A stretch of 64,000 bases of DNA, from positions 5,828,001 to 5,892,000 of the forward strand of contig NZ_CP036525.1 of the NCBI RefSeq assembly GCF_007741535.1, read 5' to 3'. The position numbers were made by a program, and so were the translations under genes. The DNA comes from Rubripirellula lacrimiformis (GTDB lineage Bacteria > Planctomycetota > Planctomycetia > Pirellulales > Pirellulaceae). Below, in pieces: positions 35,919 through 44,841 of this stretch. Below the pieces are notes generated by a model. The model saw only the letters and a list, made by a program, of their open reading frames with translations. It ran no database searches and was not told where the DNA came from. Every line of letters starts with the position of its first letter. Within the stretch, counting starts at the first letter, position 1.

Positions 35919-37682
35919 TTACAGCGAATCCAAGTCGCCGACGATGTGAGCAAACGCGAGGTGCTCCTGCTCGGTCTTTTTCGCCACTCGATAGACCTCG
36001 TCAAAGGTGGTGATTCCACGCGTCGCCTTCAGCATTCCATCGGCGTAAAGCGTTGACATACCGTTCTTTATGGCTTCGATCCGAATCTCTTTCGTGCTGG
36101 TTCCCTTGAACATCATTTCACGCAGTTTGCCGTTGACCAGCATCAGCTCGTAGATCCCGATCCGGCCCCGATATCCGGTGCGTCCACAGTAGGCACATCC
36201 CTTGCCGCGAGCGAACTGAGCCTGCTTGATCATCTCTGGCGGCAACCCGGTTTCCTCCAACACCGCAGCGGACGGTTTGAACGGCACCTTGCAGCGGGGG
36301 CAAATCGTCCGCACCAACCGCTGGGCCAACACCGCGATGACCGAACTTGCCACCATATAGGAGGGGACACCGATGTCCACCATCCGTGATATAGAACTGG
36401 GCGCATCGTTCGTGTGCAGGGTACTGAATACCAGGTGTCCAGTAAGTGAGGCCTGGATTCCCATCGATGCGGTCTCGTGATCCCGCATTTCCCCCACCAG
36501 GATGATATTGGGAGCTTGGCGGAGCATGGCGCGAATGATCAGGGCGAAGTCCAGCCCGATGCCGTGCTTCACTTCGACCTGATTGATACCCGGCAGGTAG
36601 TATTCGACCGGGTCTTCGGCGGTGATCACTTTGCGGTCGGGACGGTTCAGCGCGTTCAGTGCCGCGTACAGTGTGGTGGTCTTTCCCGACCCGGTCGGGC
36701 CGGTGACCAGGATGATGCCGTTGGGGCGGCGGATTAGCGAGTTGAAGTTTCGGAAGTCGCGTTCGGACAAACCCAACTGGCGAACGCCAACTTTGATGTT
36801 GTCCTTATCCAACAGCCGCATCACGCAGCTGGACCCGTGATTGGTGGGGATGATGGACACCCGAAGGTCAAGCTGCTTGTCGCCGACGGTGATCTTGATT
36901 CGACCGTCGGTGGGGCGTCGTTTTTCCGAGATATCGATTTTGGCCAGGATCTTGATGCGGGCGATGATCGCCGTCAGCATCCGCCGGGGTGCGTTTTCGC
37001 GTTCGACGCAAACGCCGTCAATTCGATAACGGATTCGCACACGATCTTCGAACGGTTCGACGTGGATATCCGAGGCCCTCAACTGGACGGCCTCTTGGAT
37101 CATCAGGTTGACCAGTCGGATCACGGGAGCCGAGTTGTCGTCGACTTCCTCGCTGCCCCCGCCCATTTCGCCGTCGGAGTCGGTTTCGGTGAAGTCGATC
37201 GCCGTATCGGTGAACTCTTGCAACATCGAGTCGGCGGACTCACCTTCGACCTGCCCGTAGTACTTGTTGATCGCCCCCAGGATGGCTCCCTTGGGTGCCA
37301 GGGCGGTTTCGATCTTACGATTCAGGATGAACCGCAGTTTTTCGATCGTTTCCAAGTCAAAGGGGTCGGCGATCAGAATTCGTAGGGCCCCGTCTTCTTC
37401 GCTGAACGGGATCACGGTGTTTTCGCGAGCGACCGATTCGGGGACCAATTCGATCACTTCGTCGGCGATCGCGACGCTGCGGAGGTCCACATAGGGGATT
37501 TTATGGAACTTCGCCATCGCCTTGGCGACTTCTTCTGGCGTGGCGTATTCCATCTGGATCAAAACGTCGCCGACGTCGGCGTTGGTCGTTTTGGCGACCC
37601 CCTCAGCTTCGCTCAACTGATCAAGGCTGATCACGCCGGCCTTTAGTAGCAGGTCGGTGAAGTCTTGCATCGCTTGGCTCAT
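35919..37682 (-). CDS. assembly ATPase GspE/PilB (second copy, 587 aa)
   Basis: This is a second, distinct GspE/PilB protein, not a close duplicate. The MshEN-type N-terminus reads LLLKAGVISLDQLSEA, then VGDVLIQMEYATPEEVAKAM. The ATPase core has Walker A GPTGSGKTTT, DPVEYYLPGINQ, Walker B ILVGEMRDHETAS and the His box STLHTNDAPSSISR. Zinc cysteines are CPRCKVPF and GCAYCGRTGYRGR. The ATG at 37682 has AGGA at nine bases, one of the better ribosome sites here. It precedes pilT by 495 bp with a hairpin between, so it may be a separate transcript. With the first copy, the locus has two extension ATPases and one retraction ATPase for a single visible GspF. Confidence 0.92.
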   Translation of the reverse strand: MSQAMQDFTDLLLKAGVISLDQLSEAEGVAKTTNADVGDVLIQMEYATPEEVAKAMAKFHKIPYVDLRSVAIADEVIELVPESVARENTVIPFSEEDGALRILIADPFDLETIEKLRFILNRKIETALAPKGAILGAINKYYGQVEGESADSMLQEFTDTAIDFTETDSDGEMGGGSEEVDDNSAPVIRLVNLMIQEAVQLRASDIHVEPFEDRVRIRYRIDGVCVERENAPRRMLTAIIARIKILAKIDISEKRRPTDGRIKITVGDKQLDLRVSIIPTNHGSSCVMRLLDKDNIKVGVRQLGLSERDFRNFNSLIRRPNGIILVTGPTGSGKTTTLYAALNALNRPDRKVITAEDPVEYYLPGINQVEVKHGIGLDFALIIRAMLRQAPNIILVGEMRDHETASMGIQASLTGHLVFSTLHTNDAPSSISRMVDIGVPSYMVASSVIAVLAQRLVRTICPRCKVPFKPSAAVLEETGLPPEMIKQAQFARGKGCAYCGRTGYRGRIGIYELMLVNGKLREMMFKGTSTKEIRIEAIKNGMSTLYADGMLKATRGITTFDEVYRVAKKTEQEHLAFAHIVGDLDSL

Positions 37683-37973
37683 GGCGTGGGGTCCTATGGA
37701 ATGGAGATGGACGAAGAGAGGATTCGGGCCGCGGGAGCATTCGGGCCGTAAATTGCCGTCATTCGTCTAGGATACCATCGGGATCGGCAAAGGTGGCATG
37801 CCAAGTTGTGCGGAAGATCCCTGATCGGCACCGCCGGTACGGCTGGGACAGGCCGACGTGGGATTCGGAGGGATTTCGTCGGATGGAGGGGGGGGAAGGG
37901 GACTTCTGGTGAAGTCCACGACGATCATCCGTGAATCCGAACAGGGTGTTGCGATTCGGACGATGGCGGCGGC

Positions 37974-38540
37974 TTAGAGCAGCTTCATGAATTCTCGCAT
38001 CCAGGCCGGATGGGCGGGCCAGGCGGGGGCAGTGACCAGATTTCCGTCGACGTGCGCCGAATCCATCGTGGCAGCGGGTGTGACGTAGGTGCCGCCGCCA
38101 GCGGTGATTTCCGGAGCAACCGCGGGATAACAACTGCAGTGGCGATCCGCCAACACTCCGGCAGCCGCCAAGATCTGAGGCCCGTGACAGATCGCAGCAA
38201 TCGGCTTCTTGGCGTCGGCGAAATGACGAACGATCTGCAGCACACGTTCGTTCAGACGCAGGTATTCGGGAGCTCGCCCGCCGGGGATCACCAACGCGTC
38301 GTACGTTTCGGGATCGATCGTGGCAAAATCGGCGGTGACCGCAAATCGGTGACCGGGCTTCTCGGAGTACGTTTGATGGCCTTCGAAGTCGTGGATCGCC
38401 GTGGCCACCGAGTCGCCCGCGGTCTTGTCCGGACAAACAGTGTCCACGCTGTGCCCGGCGCACAACAGGATTTGATAGGGGACCATGGCTTCGTAGTCTT
38501 CGACAAAGTCGCCGACGATCATCAGCAAACGCTTGGACAT
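37974..38540 (-). CDS. DJ-1/PfpI family protein (188 aa)
   Basis: This is a member of the class I glutamine amidotransferase-like PfpI group, which includes proteases, glyoxalase III and deglycase-type enzymes. The exact activity cannot be set from sequence. The nucleophile elbow is [10 protein letters not shown] with Cys118 and His119, and an acidic residue is present in DYEAMVPYQ (Glu17). [15 protein letters not shown] precedes it, and [10 protein letters not shown] and [14 protein letters not shown] follow, typical of PfpI-type proteins. A CAGGA ribosome site lies 9 bases before the ATG. It is upstream of the second pilB-like gene on the same strand, with 291 bp between. It probably has a stress or repair role unrelated to the pilus genes. 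Confidence 0.88.
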   Translation of the reverse strand: MSKRLLMIVGDFVEDYEAMVPYQILLCAGHSVDTVCPDKTAGDSVATAIHDFEGHQTYSEKPGHRFAVTADFATIDPETYDALVIPGGRAPEYLRLNERVLQIVRHFADAKKPIAAICHGPQILAAAGVLADRHCSCYPAVAPEITAGGGTYVTPAATMDSAHVDGNLVTAPAWPAHPAWMREFMKLL

Positions 38541-39081
38541 CGATTTTCCTGGGGTATGAACGGTTCCGGGGGGATTGGGACGCTAGCTGACCGTCGCCAA
38601 CCCGGCCTATCGGCAGGTTCGACAGATCGGCCAGCGCATCGGGCCGGCAATCAAGATAACCGGTGGCACCGATTCCCGGTGGCACCCAGCTCAGTCGACC
38701 CCAGTTCAATTCAATCGACCACGGCTCAATCGACCACGGCAAACCGCCACCACCCAACGGGGCACTGCGACCCGCACATTGGGAATTTCCGGCTCAAAGG
38801 CCAAGGATCGTTTAGAACCTAGAAAACGCAGGTTCTTTCGTTCGCCGACCACCGTGCAGTTAGTTAAACTAGGGTATGGCTGCCCGGGTTGCGATGTCGC
38901 GATCCACCGCTGACTGCCGTCACCTCCCTTTCGCACCGGCTGCGATGGACTCGCCGAGTCGGGTGTTGGTGGGTCCAGCAGGTATGGATTCCCGATCTGG
39001 GGGACCCGACATCATCCGGCCCCAGCCCGCTTGTCCCGGGACCAGTTTTCTCTCTTCCTTTTCGCCTGATCACGAATCGTC
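38541..39081. other. 541 bp divergent gap with short degenerate repeats
   Basis: This lies between the PfpI gene and the propeller gene. It contains two close copies of TCAATCGACCACGG at 38710-38739, giving a 15 bp period. No gene or RNA was recognised. It presumably holds promoters for both flanking genes. Confidence 0.4.
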
Positions 39082-40809
39082 ATGCATCGATTGCTCATTC
39101 TGATTTGTCTCGCCGCAGCATTGCCCAGCCAGTTCGGTCCCCGCTGTAGCGCCGATGAAACATTGATGCCACCGGAAGTTGCTGCGCAGCTTGGCCTGGT
39201 CGAATCATGGCAGCGAGCGATCGCGACTCCGTACGGGGAAGCATCGATCGTCGACCAAGTGTTGAACGTGGATCCCGAAAACCCTCACGTGTACGTCGAA
39301 ATCGTGGATTCGGCCAGCGTGGCCAACGCACCCACCGACAAAGAAGCCGGCGCCGACAAACCAAGTGCGGCTGCCGCCAAACCTGCGGCCGCCCCGGGCG
39401 ATGCCAGCAGCCCGGCATCGGACGGCAACGCATCAGACGGCAAGGCATCGGGCAAACCCGACAACGCCAAAGTGTTGATGCGAATCGCCGTCGGCACGCC
39501 GGATCGTCTGGGCAACCCGATGCAGAAGAAAGAAGCCGAGCGGTTGGCAAGCAATGAAATCCGCCGACTCAAACGCCGCGGAATCGAAGCGGAAATGCGG
39601 ACCACCGAAGTGGCTCGCGTGACCCTGTATTCGATTTCCGAAGACGGGACGCTGGAAGCACGCGATTCGGAAACCGGCCGTGTGCAGTGGCTAGCCCAAG
39701 TGGGCAACTCGCAATTGCCGTACGGTCAATTGGGAGTAACCGATCAATACTTGACCGTGATCAACGGCGGAAACCTGATCCAAGTCAACGCCACCAGTGG
39801 CGAAGTGATCAAAGAAATCCGAACCGTCAGCCCGCCACAGTTCGGCGCCGTCAGCGCCGGCGACAACACGATGGTGATCACCGTTGGCGGCGGCATCGAA
39901 TCGTATTCATTGACCGATCAACTGGCCGAACCCTTCATCGGAGCAGTGGCTGGACGCGCCCTGGCGCCACCTCGACAAGCCCCGGGTTCTTCGCGAATCG
40001 CATGGGCCACCGACCAAGGTCTGGTCTATGTGATCGACATGATGGGAACACCATCGATCTTGTTTCGTCTGCAAACCGACGGGCTGGTCACCAGCCGAAT
40101 CCGAGCGATCGAAGGCAACCGATTCTTTTTCGCAACCGACCATGGTCAAGCCTATGGATTGCGAGCGACGCGGAGCGGCGAAGTGATGTGGTCGGTCCCG
40201 TTCGGCGAACCGTTCTTTGAAGTCCCCTTGGTCGCCGGCGAAGGCGTGTTGATGTTGTCGACCTTTGGCCGTTTGCATTCGCTACGCGTCGACAATGGCG
40301 ACGTGATGTGGGACGAACCGGCGTCGGAGATTGCCAAACTGATCGGTTGCTTGGGCGAGCGAATTTTTGCACGCACGATTGGCGGATCTTTGCGAGTGCT
40401 GGACCTGAAGACCGGCAAAACGATCGGCACCTACCCGCAGGTTCGTCCGGGACGTTTGCTGCCCAACACCAAAACCAATCGGCTGTATTTTGTCAGCGAT
40501 TCAGGTGCGGTTCAGTGCCTGCGTCCGATCGACTCGGAACTGCCATCGTTCAACGTCGCTCCCGACCCCCAACCGCTCGAAGAAGCCGGATCAAAGGACA
40601 AGCAAGGCAAGGCAAAGGACTCGTCGAGCCCCTTTACGCCGGCCGGTCAAGATCCGTTCGGTGCATCGAAGGATCCCTTCGGCGCCGGCAGCGACCCGTT
40701 CGGTGGCGGCGATGCATCCGACCCGTTCGGTGGCGGCGATGCATCCGACCCATTCGGCGGCGGCGATGCGATGGCAGACCCCTTTGGCAGCGACCCGTTC
40801 GGAAACTAA
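39082..40809 (+). CDS. exported PQQ-like beta-propeller protein with DPFG repeats
   Basis: This is a 575-residue exported protein. The N-terminal signal is MHRLLILICLAAALPSQFG. A disordered Ala/Asp/Ser-rich stretch spans about residues 85-130. From about 175 to 490, repeats such as GTLEARDSETGRVQWLAQVG and NGDVMWDEPASEIAKL have the spacing of PQQ-like (quinoprotein-type) beta-propeller blades. The residues needed for PQQ binding are not evident, so a scaffold or binding role is likelier than dehydrogenase activity. The last 60 residues repeat DPFG with Gly/Asp/Ala spacers, partly as three 27 bp units at 40693-40773. It stands alone, followed by a hairpin and a C tract. Confidence 0.75.
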   Translation: MHRLLILICLAAALPSQFGPRCSADETLMPPEVAAQLGLVESWQRAIATPYGEASIVDQVLNVDPENPHVYVEIVDSASVANAPTDKEAGADKPSAAAAKPAAAPGDASSPASDGNASDGKASGKPDNAKVLMRIAVGTPDRLGNPMQKKEAERLASNEIRRLKRRGIEAEMRTTEVARVTLYSISEDGTLEARDSETGRVQWLAQVGNSQLPYGQLGVTDQYLTVINGGNLIQVNATSGEVIKEIRTVSPPQFGAVSAGDNTMVITVGGGIESYSLTDQLAEPFIGAVAGRALAPPRQAPGSSRIAWATDQGLVYVIDMMGTPSILFRLQTDGLVTSRIRAIEGNRFFFATDHGQAYGLRATRSGEVMWSVPFGEPFFEVPLVAGEGVLMLSTFGRLHSLRVDNGDVMWDEPASEIAKLIGCLGERIFARTIGGSLRVLDLKTGKTIGTYPQVRPGRLLPNTKTNRLYFVSDSGAVQCLRPIDSELPSFNVAPDPQPLEEAGSKDKQGKAKDSSSPFTPAGQDPFGASKDPFGAGSDPFGGGDASDPFGGGDASDPFGGGDAMADPFGSDPFGN

Positions 40810-40849
40810 CGCGGCGGACCTAAAGCGGACCTTCGTTCCCCGGTCTCTA

Positions 40850-40905
40850 GGTAGCCATGCCTGGGCGGGGCATGCCTTGCGCGGCTACCCCCCCCCCCCC
40901 CCCCC
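40850..40905 (+). terminator. hairpin plus 18-base cytosine run after the propeller gene
   Basis: GGTAGCC (40850-40856) and GGCTACC (40883-40889) form a 7 bp stem. Immediately overlapping its 3' side is a run of 18 C at 40888-40905, itself flanked by GCGGCT and AGCCGC. It is terminator-like in position. The C run is a likely slippage site. Confidence 0.5.
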
Positions 40906-40972
40906 TAAGCCGCGACGACACCTCCAGCGCCGGCTGGCGAACCAGCTGTCCCGGCACGCGTGCGCCACGCGC

Positions 40973-41020
40973 GAATTGGCGGCCCGGCGAATTGGCGGCC
41001 CGGCGAACTGGCGGCCCGGC
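40973..41020. repeat. three 16 bp tandem units
   Basis: GAATTGGCGGCCCGGC occurs at 40973 and 40989, and GAACTGGCGGCCCGGC at 41005. Because 16 is not a multiple of 3 and no gene covers it, this is non-coding. The rest of the gap from 40810 to 41372 holds nothing else I recognise. Confidence 0.85.
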
Positions 41021-41372
41021 CCCCCGATCCCCGACCATTCCGCCAGCGCGTGGACGCTTGGGCGGTTGAAATTCGCCCATGGATCTGGCGATTTAGCGAA
41101 TCCAATCGCAAAGCACTGCGGTTTTCGGGTTCCCAATCCGCGGCCTATAGCAGAGCCAATTCTGCCGCTATCCATCGCAAGCGTTCGCTATCACGCCCTT
41201 TTCGGAGGAAAACTGCTCGGCAGAGCAAGTTTTCTTTTGACCTTGTCGCGATGCCGTGTAAATCGATAGATAGTGCTGACGAATCCGCGAGGGCTGTCCC
41301 TTGGAAGCCTTTTACGTTCAGGATTCGCACCTTCATTTTCTGGGACCTCGACCTGGCGGTCGAACTACGACG

Positions 41373-41612
41373 ATGACGACCATTGAAATCCAAAATCGTG
41401 ATCAAAGATTGCGAGACAAGATTGACGGCGTGCTGCGATTTGACAATCAGCTGGCACCCTACGCCGATCAATTGAACGTGACGATCGAATCGTCGCGGAT
41501 CGTTGTCGACGGCAATCTTCCGACACCGTCGTTGGTGGACGAATTGATCCCAGCGATCCGCCGCGCGGGCGTGCTGAGCCAAGTCTGCAACAACGTCGCA
41601 GTCGCGCAGTAG
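41373..41612 (+). CDS. small hypothetical protein (79 aa)
   Basis: This is a short soluble protein starting MTTIEIQNRDQRLRDKID. I prefer the ATG at 41373 because the 24 residues encoded upstream look unlike coding sequence. The middle (LNVTIESSRIVVDGNLPTP) has the alternating beta pattern of BON-like or secretin-type small alpha/beta domains, followed by a helix LVDELIPAIRRAGVL. I do not recognise the family with confidence. No signal peptide and no clear ribosome site are seen. It lies 259 bp before the adenylate-kinase-like gene on the same strand and is probably a separate unit. Confidence 0.5.
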   Translation: MTTIEIQNRDQRLRDKIDGVLRFDNQLAPYADQLNVTIESSRIVVDGNLPTPSLVDELIPAIRRAGVLSQVCNNVAVAQ

Positions 41613-41871
41613 CCCCCACACAGCACGACTGCCAGGCAGCTCCACCCCGCAGCCTGCCCCCCCACCCGCGTCCGAATGCACTGCCAGAAACCTCGACCTA
41701 CCGCTGCGCGCGATGGCAACTCGTACTCGCGCCCGCGCTTCCTGGCCACGCCTCGCCCCAAAGCCCCAGCCCAAACCGAATGATTCTGTGGGTGGGCGGT
41801 ATCTATGGCATTTCGAGGCACGGGACTAAGCTATTTCGGTAATCTCCAACCCGAGCCGCCGGAAGACCAAG

Positions 41872-43077
41872 GTGTCCGACTCCATGCCCACCCCCATGAA
41901 GAAGAACTCGCCCGCCGACTTGGAAGTCAAAGATGCCCAGCTGATCTTCAATTCGGTCTGGAAGGAAATGGAGGACCTGCGCGGACGCAGCCAGATGCGA
42001 TTCCCGCAAGAACTGATCCTGCTTGGCGGGGCCCCCGGTGCCGGGAAGGGCACCAACACCGACTTCATTCGCGAAGTGCGCGACATCACGACCGATCCGA
42101 TCGTCGTCAGCGAACTGCTGAACAGCCCCGAGGCTCGCGCGATCAAGGCTCAGGGCGGCATGGTGGGCGACCGCGAGGCGGTGCGGATCGTGTTCCGCGA
42201 ACTGCTGGACCCTAAATATCAAAGCGGTGCGATCCTGGACGGGTTCCCACGCACCAAGGTCCAGGTCGAATGCCTGAAACTATTGTTCGATGAAATGGTT
42301 GGCCTGCGCCGCGAGTTCGCCGAGTCGGCTGATTCGTCCAGTTTCAAACAACCAATCTTTCACATCCTATTGCTGTTCGTCGACGAAGCCGAAAGCGTCC
42401 GTCGTCAACTCAAACGGGGCCGGCAAACGATCGCGCATAACGAGTCGGCCGAACGTCCAGCCGACGGCGTGCTGATGGATGAACGGCCCACGGACTTTAG
42501 CGAAGAACTAGCCCGCAATCGGTACCGCGTCTTCAAAGAACGCACCTACGATGCGTTGGTCTCGCTGAAGCAGATTTTCCACTACCACTTCATCAACGCC
42601 CAAGCGCCGCTGGAAGTGGTCCAGGAAAACATCCTGCGAGAACTCGAATACCAGAGTTCGCTAGAACTGGACCCGCGGACCTTCCACACACTGCGCAGCA
42701 TCCCGCTGGCCAGCGAGATTGTCAGCCATGCGCGTCGCGAATTAGTGACCCGGCTGGATGCGTATGAAATGGAACAACCCGACCTCTTTCACCAGGTCGT
42801 CGACGAGATCGAACGGAAGATGATGCCGATCGTTGTCCGCCACGCCATTTCAGGCCGAGCGAACATCAACTCCGAAGAAACGATCTGGGAAGAACCCGAT
42901 GCGTTGGCAATGCTGATCGACGTTTTCTCCGAACGCGGATTTCACGCCACTGTCGACATCACTCGTCACAACGTGCCCATTCGATTCGACCTAAAAACCG
43001 GCGACATCGAATACCAGCCGCGGAAGGTCTATCACATCGACGTCAGGTTCAAAGGATCGGAAATCCGCCGCGGCTAG
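41872..43077 (+). CDS. adenylate-kinase-like nucleoside monophosphate kinase, extended (401 aa)
   Basis: The start is a GTG at 41872 with GGAAG six bases upstream; ATG codons follow at 41884 and 41896. The N-terminal 220 residues form an adenylate-kinase-type core: P-loop GGAPGAGKGTNTDFI (from residue 52), GAILDGFPRTKVQVE (NMP-binding and DGFPR motifs), and LLLFVDEAESVRRQLKRGR, the LID-side helix. Adenylate kinases are about 215 residues. Here some 180 extra C-terminal residues follow, with helices and an ending RPKVYHIDVRF-like strand that I do not recognise. It may phosphorylate NMPs or may be a regulatory offshoot. Whether a conventional adk exists elsewhere cannot be seen. Confidence 0.8.
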   Translation: MSDSMPTPMKKNSPADLEVKDAQLIFNSVWKEMEDLRGRSQMRFPQELILLGGAPGAGKGTNTDFIREVRDITTDPIVVSELLNSPEARAIKAQGGMVGDREAVRIVFRELLDPKYQSGAILDGFPRTKVQVECLKLLFDEMVGLRREFAESADSSSFKQPIFHILLLFVDEAESVRRQLKRGRQTIAHNESAERPADGVLMDERPTDFSEELARNRYRVFKERTYDALVSLKQIFHYHFINAQAPLEVVQENILRELEYQSSLELDPRTFHTLRSIPLASEIVSHARRELVTRLDAYEMEQPDLFHQVVDEIERKMMPIVVRHAISGRANINSEETIWEEPDALAMLIDVFSERGFHATVDITRHNVPIRFDLKTGDIEYQPRKVYHIDVRFKGSEIRRG

Positions 43078-43118
43078 TCCGCGTCGACCACCAAGGGCGC
43101 GGATAACGGTCTGCCACA

Positions 43119-43137
43119 CAGTGGCGATTCCCCACTG
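43119..43137. terminator. short hairpin between convergent genes
   Basis: CAGTGG and CCACTG form a 6 bp stem around a 7-base loop, 42 bases after the kinase-like gene, which converges with the EF-hand gene. It is a weak candidate. Confidence 0.3.
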
Positions 43138-43156
43138 CCGTGGATCTTGATCCGCT

Positions 43157-43229
43157 GTGTCACTGGCCAAGGTGTCACTGGCCAAGGTGTCACTGGCGGG
43201 GTGTCACTGGCCGGGCGTCACTGGCCGGG
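43157..43229. repeat. five tandem 14-15 bp units
   Basis: Units based on GTGTCACTGGCCAAG start at 43157, 43172, 43187, 43201 and about 43216, with drift to GGCGGG and GGCCGGG endings. They are intergenic, between convergent genes. Confidence 0.85.
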
Positions 43230-43295
43230 CGTCAATCAACCGGTGGTCGAGACCACCGGCACTTGGCGCTGTCGTCCCTCCGGGACTTCGATCGA

Positions 43296-44663
43296 TTACC
43301 TGGGCTGCTTGGACTGCATCCACAGGGCGTATTCTTCGATCGTGATCTTACCGTCTCGGTTGGCATCGGCTGCTGCTGGGCTCATCAGCATCGATTCCCA
43401 TTCCGATGGGGTCAGCGCGTCGTCGTTGTTCTTGTCGTATCGTGACACGATCCGAGCGACCAATTTGACGTACTTCGGATCGGCTTTGCCGCCCGCGACC
43501 GGTGCGGCAGGGCTAGCCGAATCCGATGAACTGGATCCGGACGACGCCGCACTGGACGATGTGGATGCGACCGAGCCGCTGGACATCTGCGACGCTGGCC
43601 CCTCCTCGACCGCTCGCAGCGATTCGTCCGCGGTGATCACGCCGTCACGGTTGAAGTCGGAATCGAAGAAACGGCGGACCGTCTCGTCATTCCAATCGGT
43701 GGCAAACTCGGCCATCGTAACTTGCCCGTCGCTGTTGGCATCCAGATCGGTAAAGTAGCCGGGCAGACCTTCGGGCTTGGAACGGCCGGAGGTGACTCGG
43801 TACGAATTGCGTCCGTTGTAAACGTCGACGATTTCGCCGCTGCCTTCTTCTTTTCTTCCGCGGCGGTCGTCTCGCTTGGATTTCTTGGCGTCTTCTTCGC
43901 CCTGACGTCGACGGGCATAGCGAACCGCCAACTCGTCCAGCGACAACTTCCCGTCCTTGTTGCGGTCAAAGTCCATCGGGTTTCCGGAAAACCGGCTGGA
44001 CACTTCTTCTTTATCGACCATGCCGTTTCGGTTGCGGTCGTAACGTCGCATCGTTTCCGAAGCTTCTTTGCGATCAGCGTCCGTCACCGGCACCGACAAC
44101 ATCTCGGCTTTGGGGCCGAACCCCATCAACAGCGACGCTTCGACTTCCTCGCCGAACCCGGGCACCAGCAATTCCGGGATCAGCGCTTCGTCAGCAGCCG
44201 ATCGACCGTCATTGGAACTGCCACCGCGGGAACTCGAATCTCCACCGCCACGCATTTTCTCGAACGCATCTTTGATTTTCGAGATTGGGATCGGCTTGCC
44301 TGGTTTGATCGACGGATCGGATTGTTGCATCCGTCCGATCAGGAACTGAGCCGGGCCCTGCTGTTCGTCGGGGTCCAGAACACCATTTTTGTTGGCGTCC
44401 AGTCGATCCATGATCGAACTGGGGTCGAAACCACCGCGTGATCCACGATCGCCGCCGGGAGGGCCACCACGCCCACCACCGCCGCCGCGATCACCACCGC
44501 CCGGGAATCCGCCGCCTCCACGATCACCACCACCGGGAGGGCCACCGCGTCCACCACGATCTCCCCCTCGGTCACCGCCGCCAAACGGCGGCTGAGCCAG
44601 CGCGGTGATGGATGCGGACAGGGTCAGGACCAAAAAGGTCAATGTGCGTGTGTTCATACTCAT
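43296..44663 (-). CDS. secreted EF-hand protein with Gly/Arg/Asp-rich segment (455 aa)
   Basis: A signal peptide (TLTFLVLTLSASITALAQ) is followed by a low-complexity GGDRGG/GGPPGG stretch to about residue 75. Seven EF-hand loops then appear: DANKNGVLDPDE, DRNRNGMVDKEE, DRNKDGKLSLDE, DANSDGQVTMAE, DFNRDGVITADE, DKNNDDALTPSE (weaker) and DANRDGKITIEE. A Ser-rich linker separates the last two. EF-hand proteins of this kind are common in planctomycetes and are presumed to be calcium-binding envelope or extracellular proteins. The gene is divergent from the sulfatase, so shared regulation is possible. The start could be the ATG at 44663 or two codons later. Confidence 0.85.
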   Translation of the reverse strand: MSMNTRTLTFLVLTLSASITALAQPPFGGGDRGGDRGGRGGPPGGGDRGGGGFPGGGDRGGGGGRGGPPGGDRGSRGGFDPSSIMDRLDANKNGVLDPDEQQGPAQFLIGRMQQSDPSIKPGKPIPISKIKDAFEKMRGGGDSSSRGGSSNDGRSAADEALIPELLVPGFGEEVEASLLMGFGPKAEMLSVPVTDADRKEASETMRRYDRNRNGMVDKEEVSSRFSGNPMDFDRNKDGKLSLDELAVRYARRRQGEEDAKKSKRDDRRGRKEEGSGEIVDVYNGRNSYRVTSGRSKPEGLPGYFTDLDANSDGQVTMAEFATDWNDETVRRFFDSDFNRDGVITADESLRAVEEGPASQMSSGSVASTSSSAASSGSSSSDSASPAAPVAGGKADPKYVKLVARIVSRYDKNNDDALTPSEWESMLMSPAAADANRDGKITIEEYALWMQSKQPR

Positions 44664-44841
44664 TTAAACCAAACGCAACCGCCAAAGTTTCGTCGAAAAG
44701 TTTGTCTCAATCGCCAAGACAACCCGGCTATTGTACATGGGTTAGCATAAGGGACGCCGGATTTGGCCTGGACCATTCGATCCGGCGGAAACGGCAGCCC
44801 CCCCCAAACGTGCATTTCTAACTTCTCGGAGCCCTCGGCTG

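Noticed and set aside
37759-38757. 332-codon frame overlapping the PfpI gene
   Set aside because: It is on the same strand in another frame; the shorter 188-codon frame has the family motifs and a ribosome site. The front part is built from a short repeat.
40857-41069. 70-codon frame over the C tract and 16 bp repeats
   Set aside because: It is low complexity; 16 bp units shift frame each time. No ribosome site or conserved residues.
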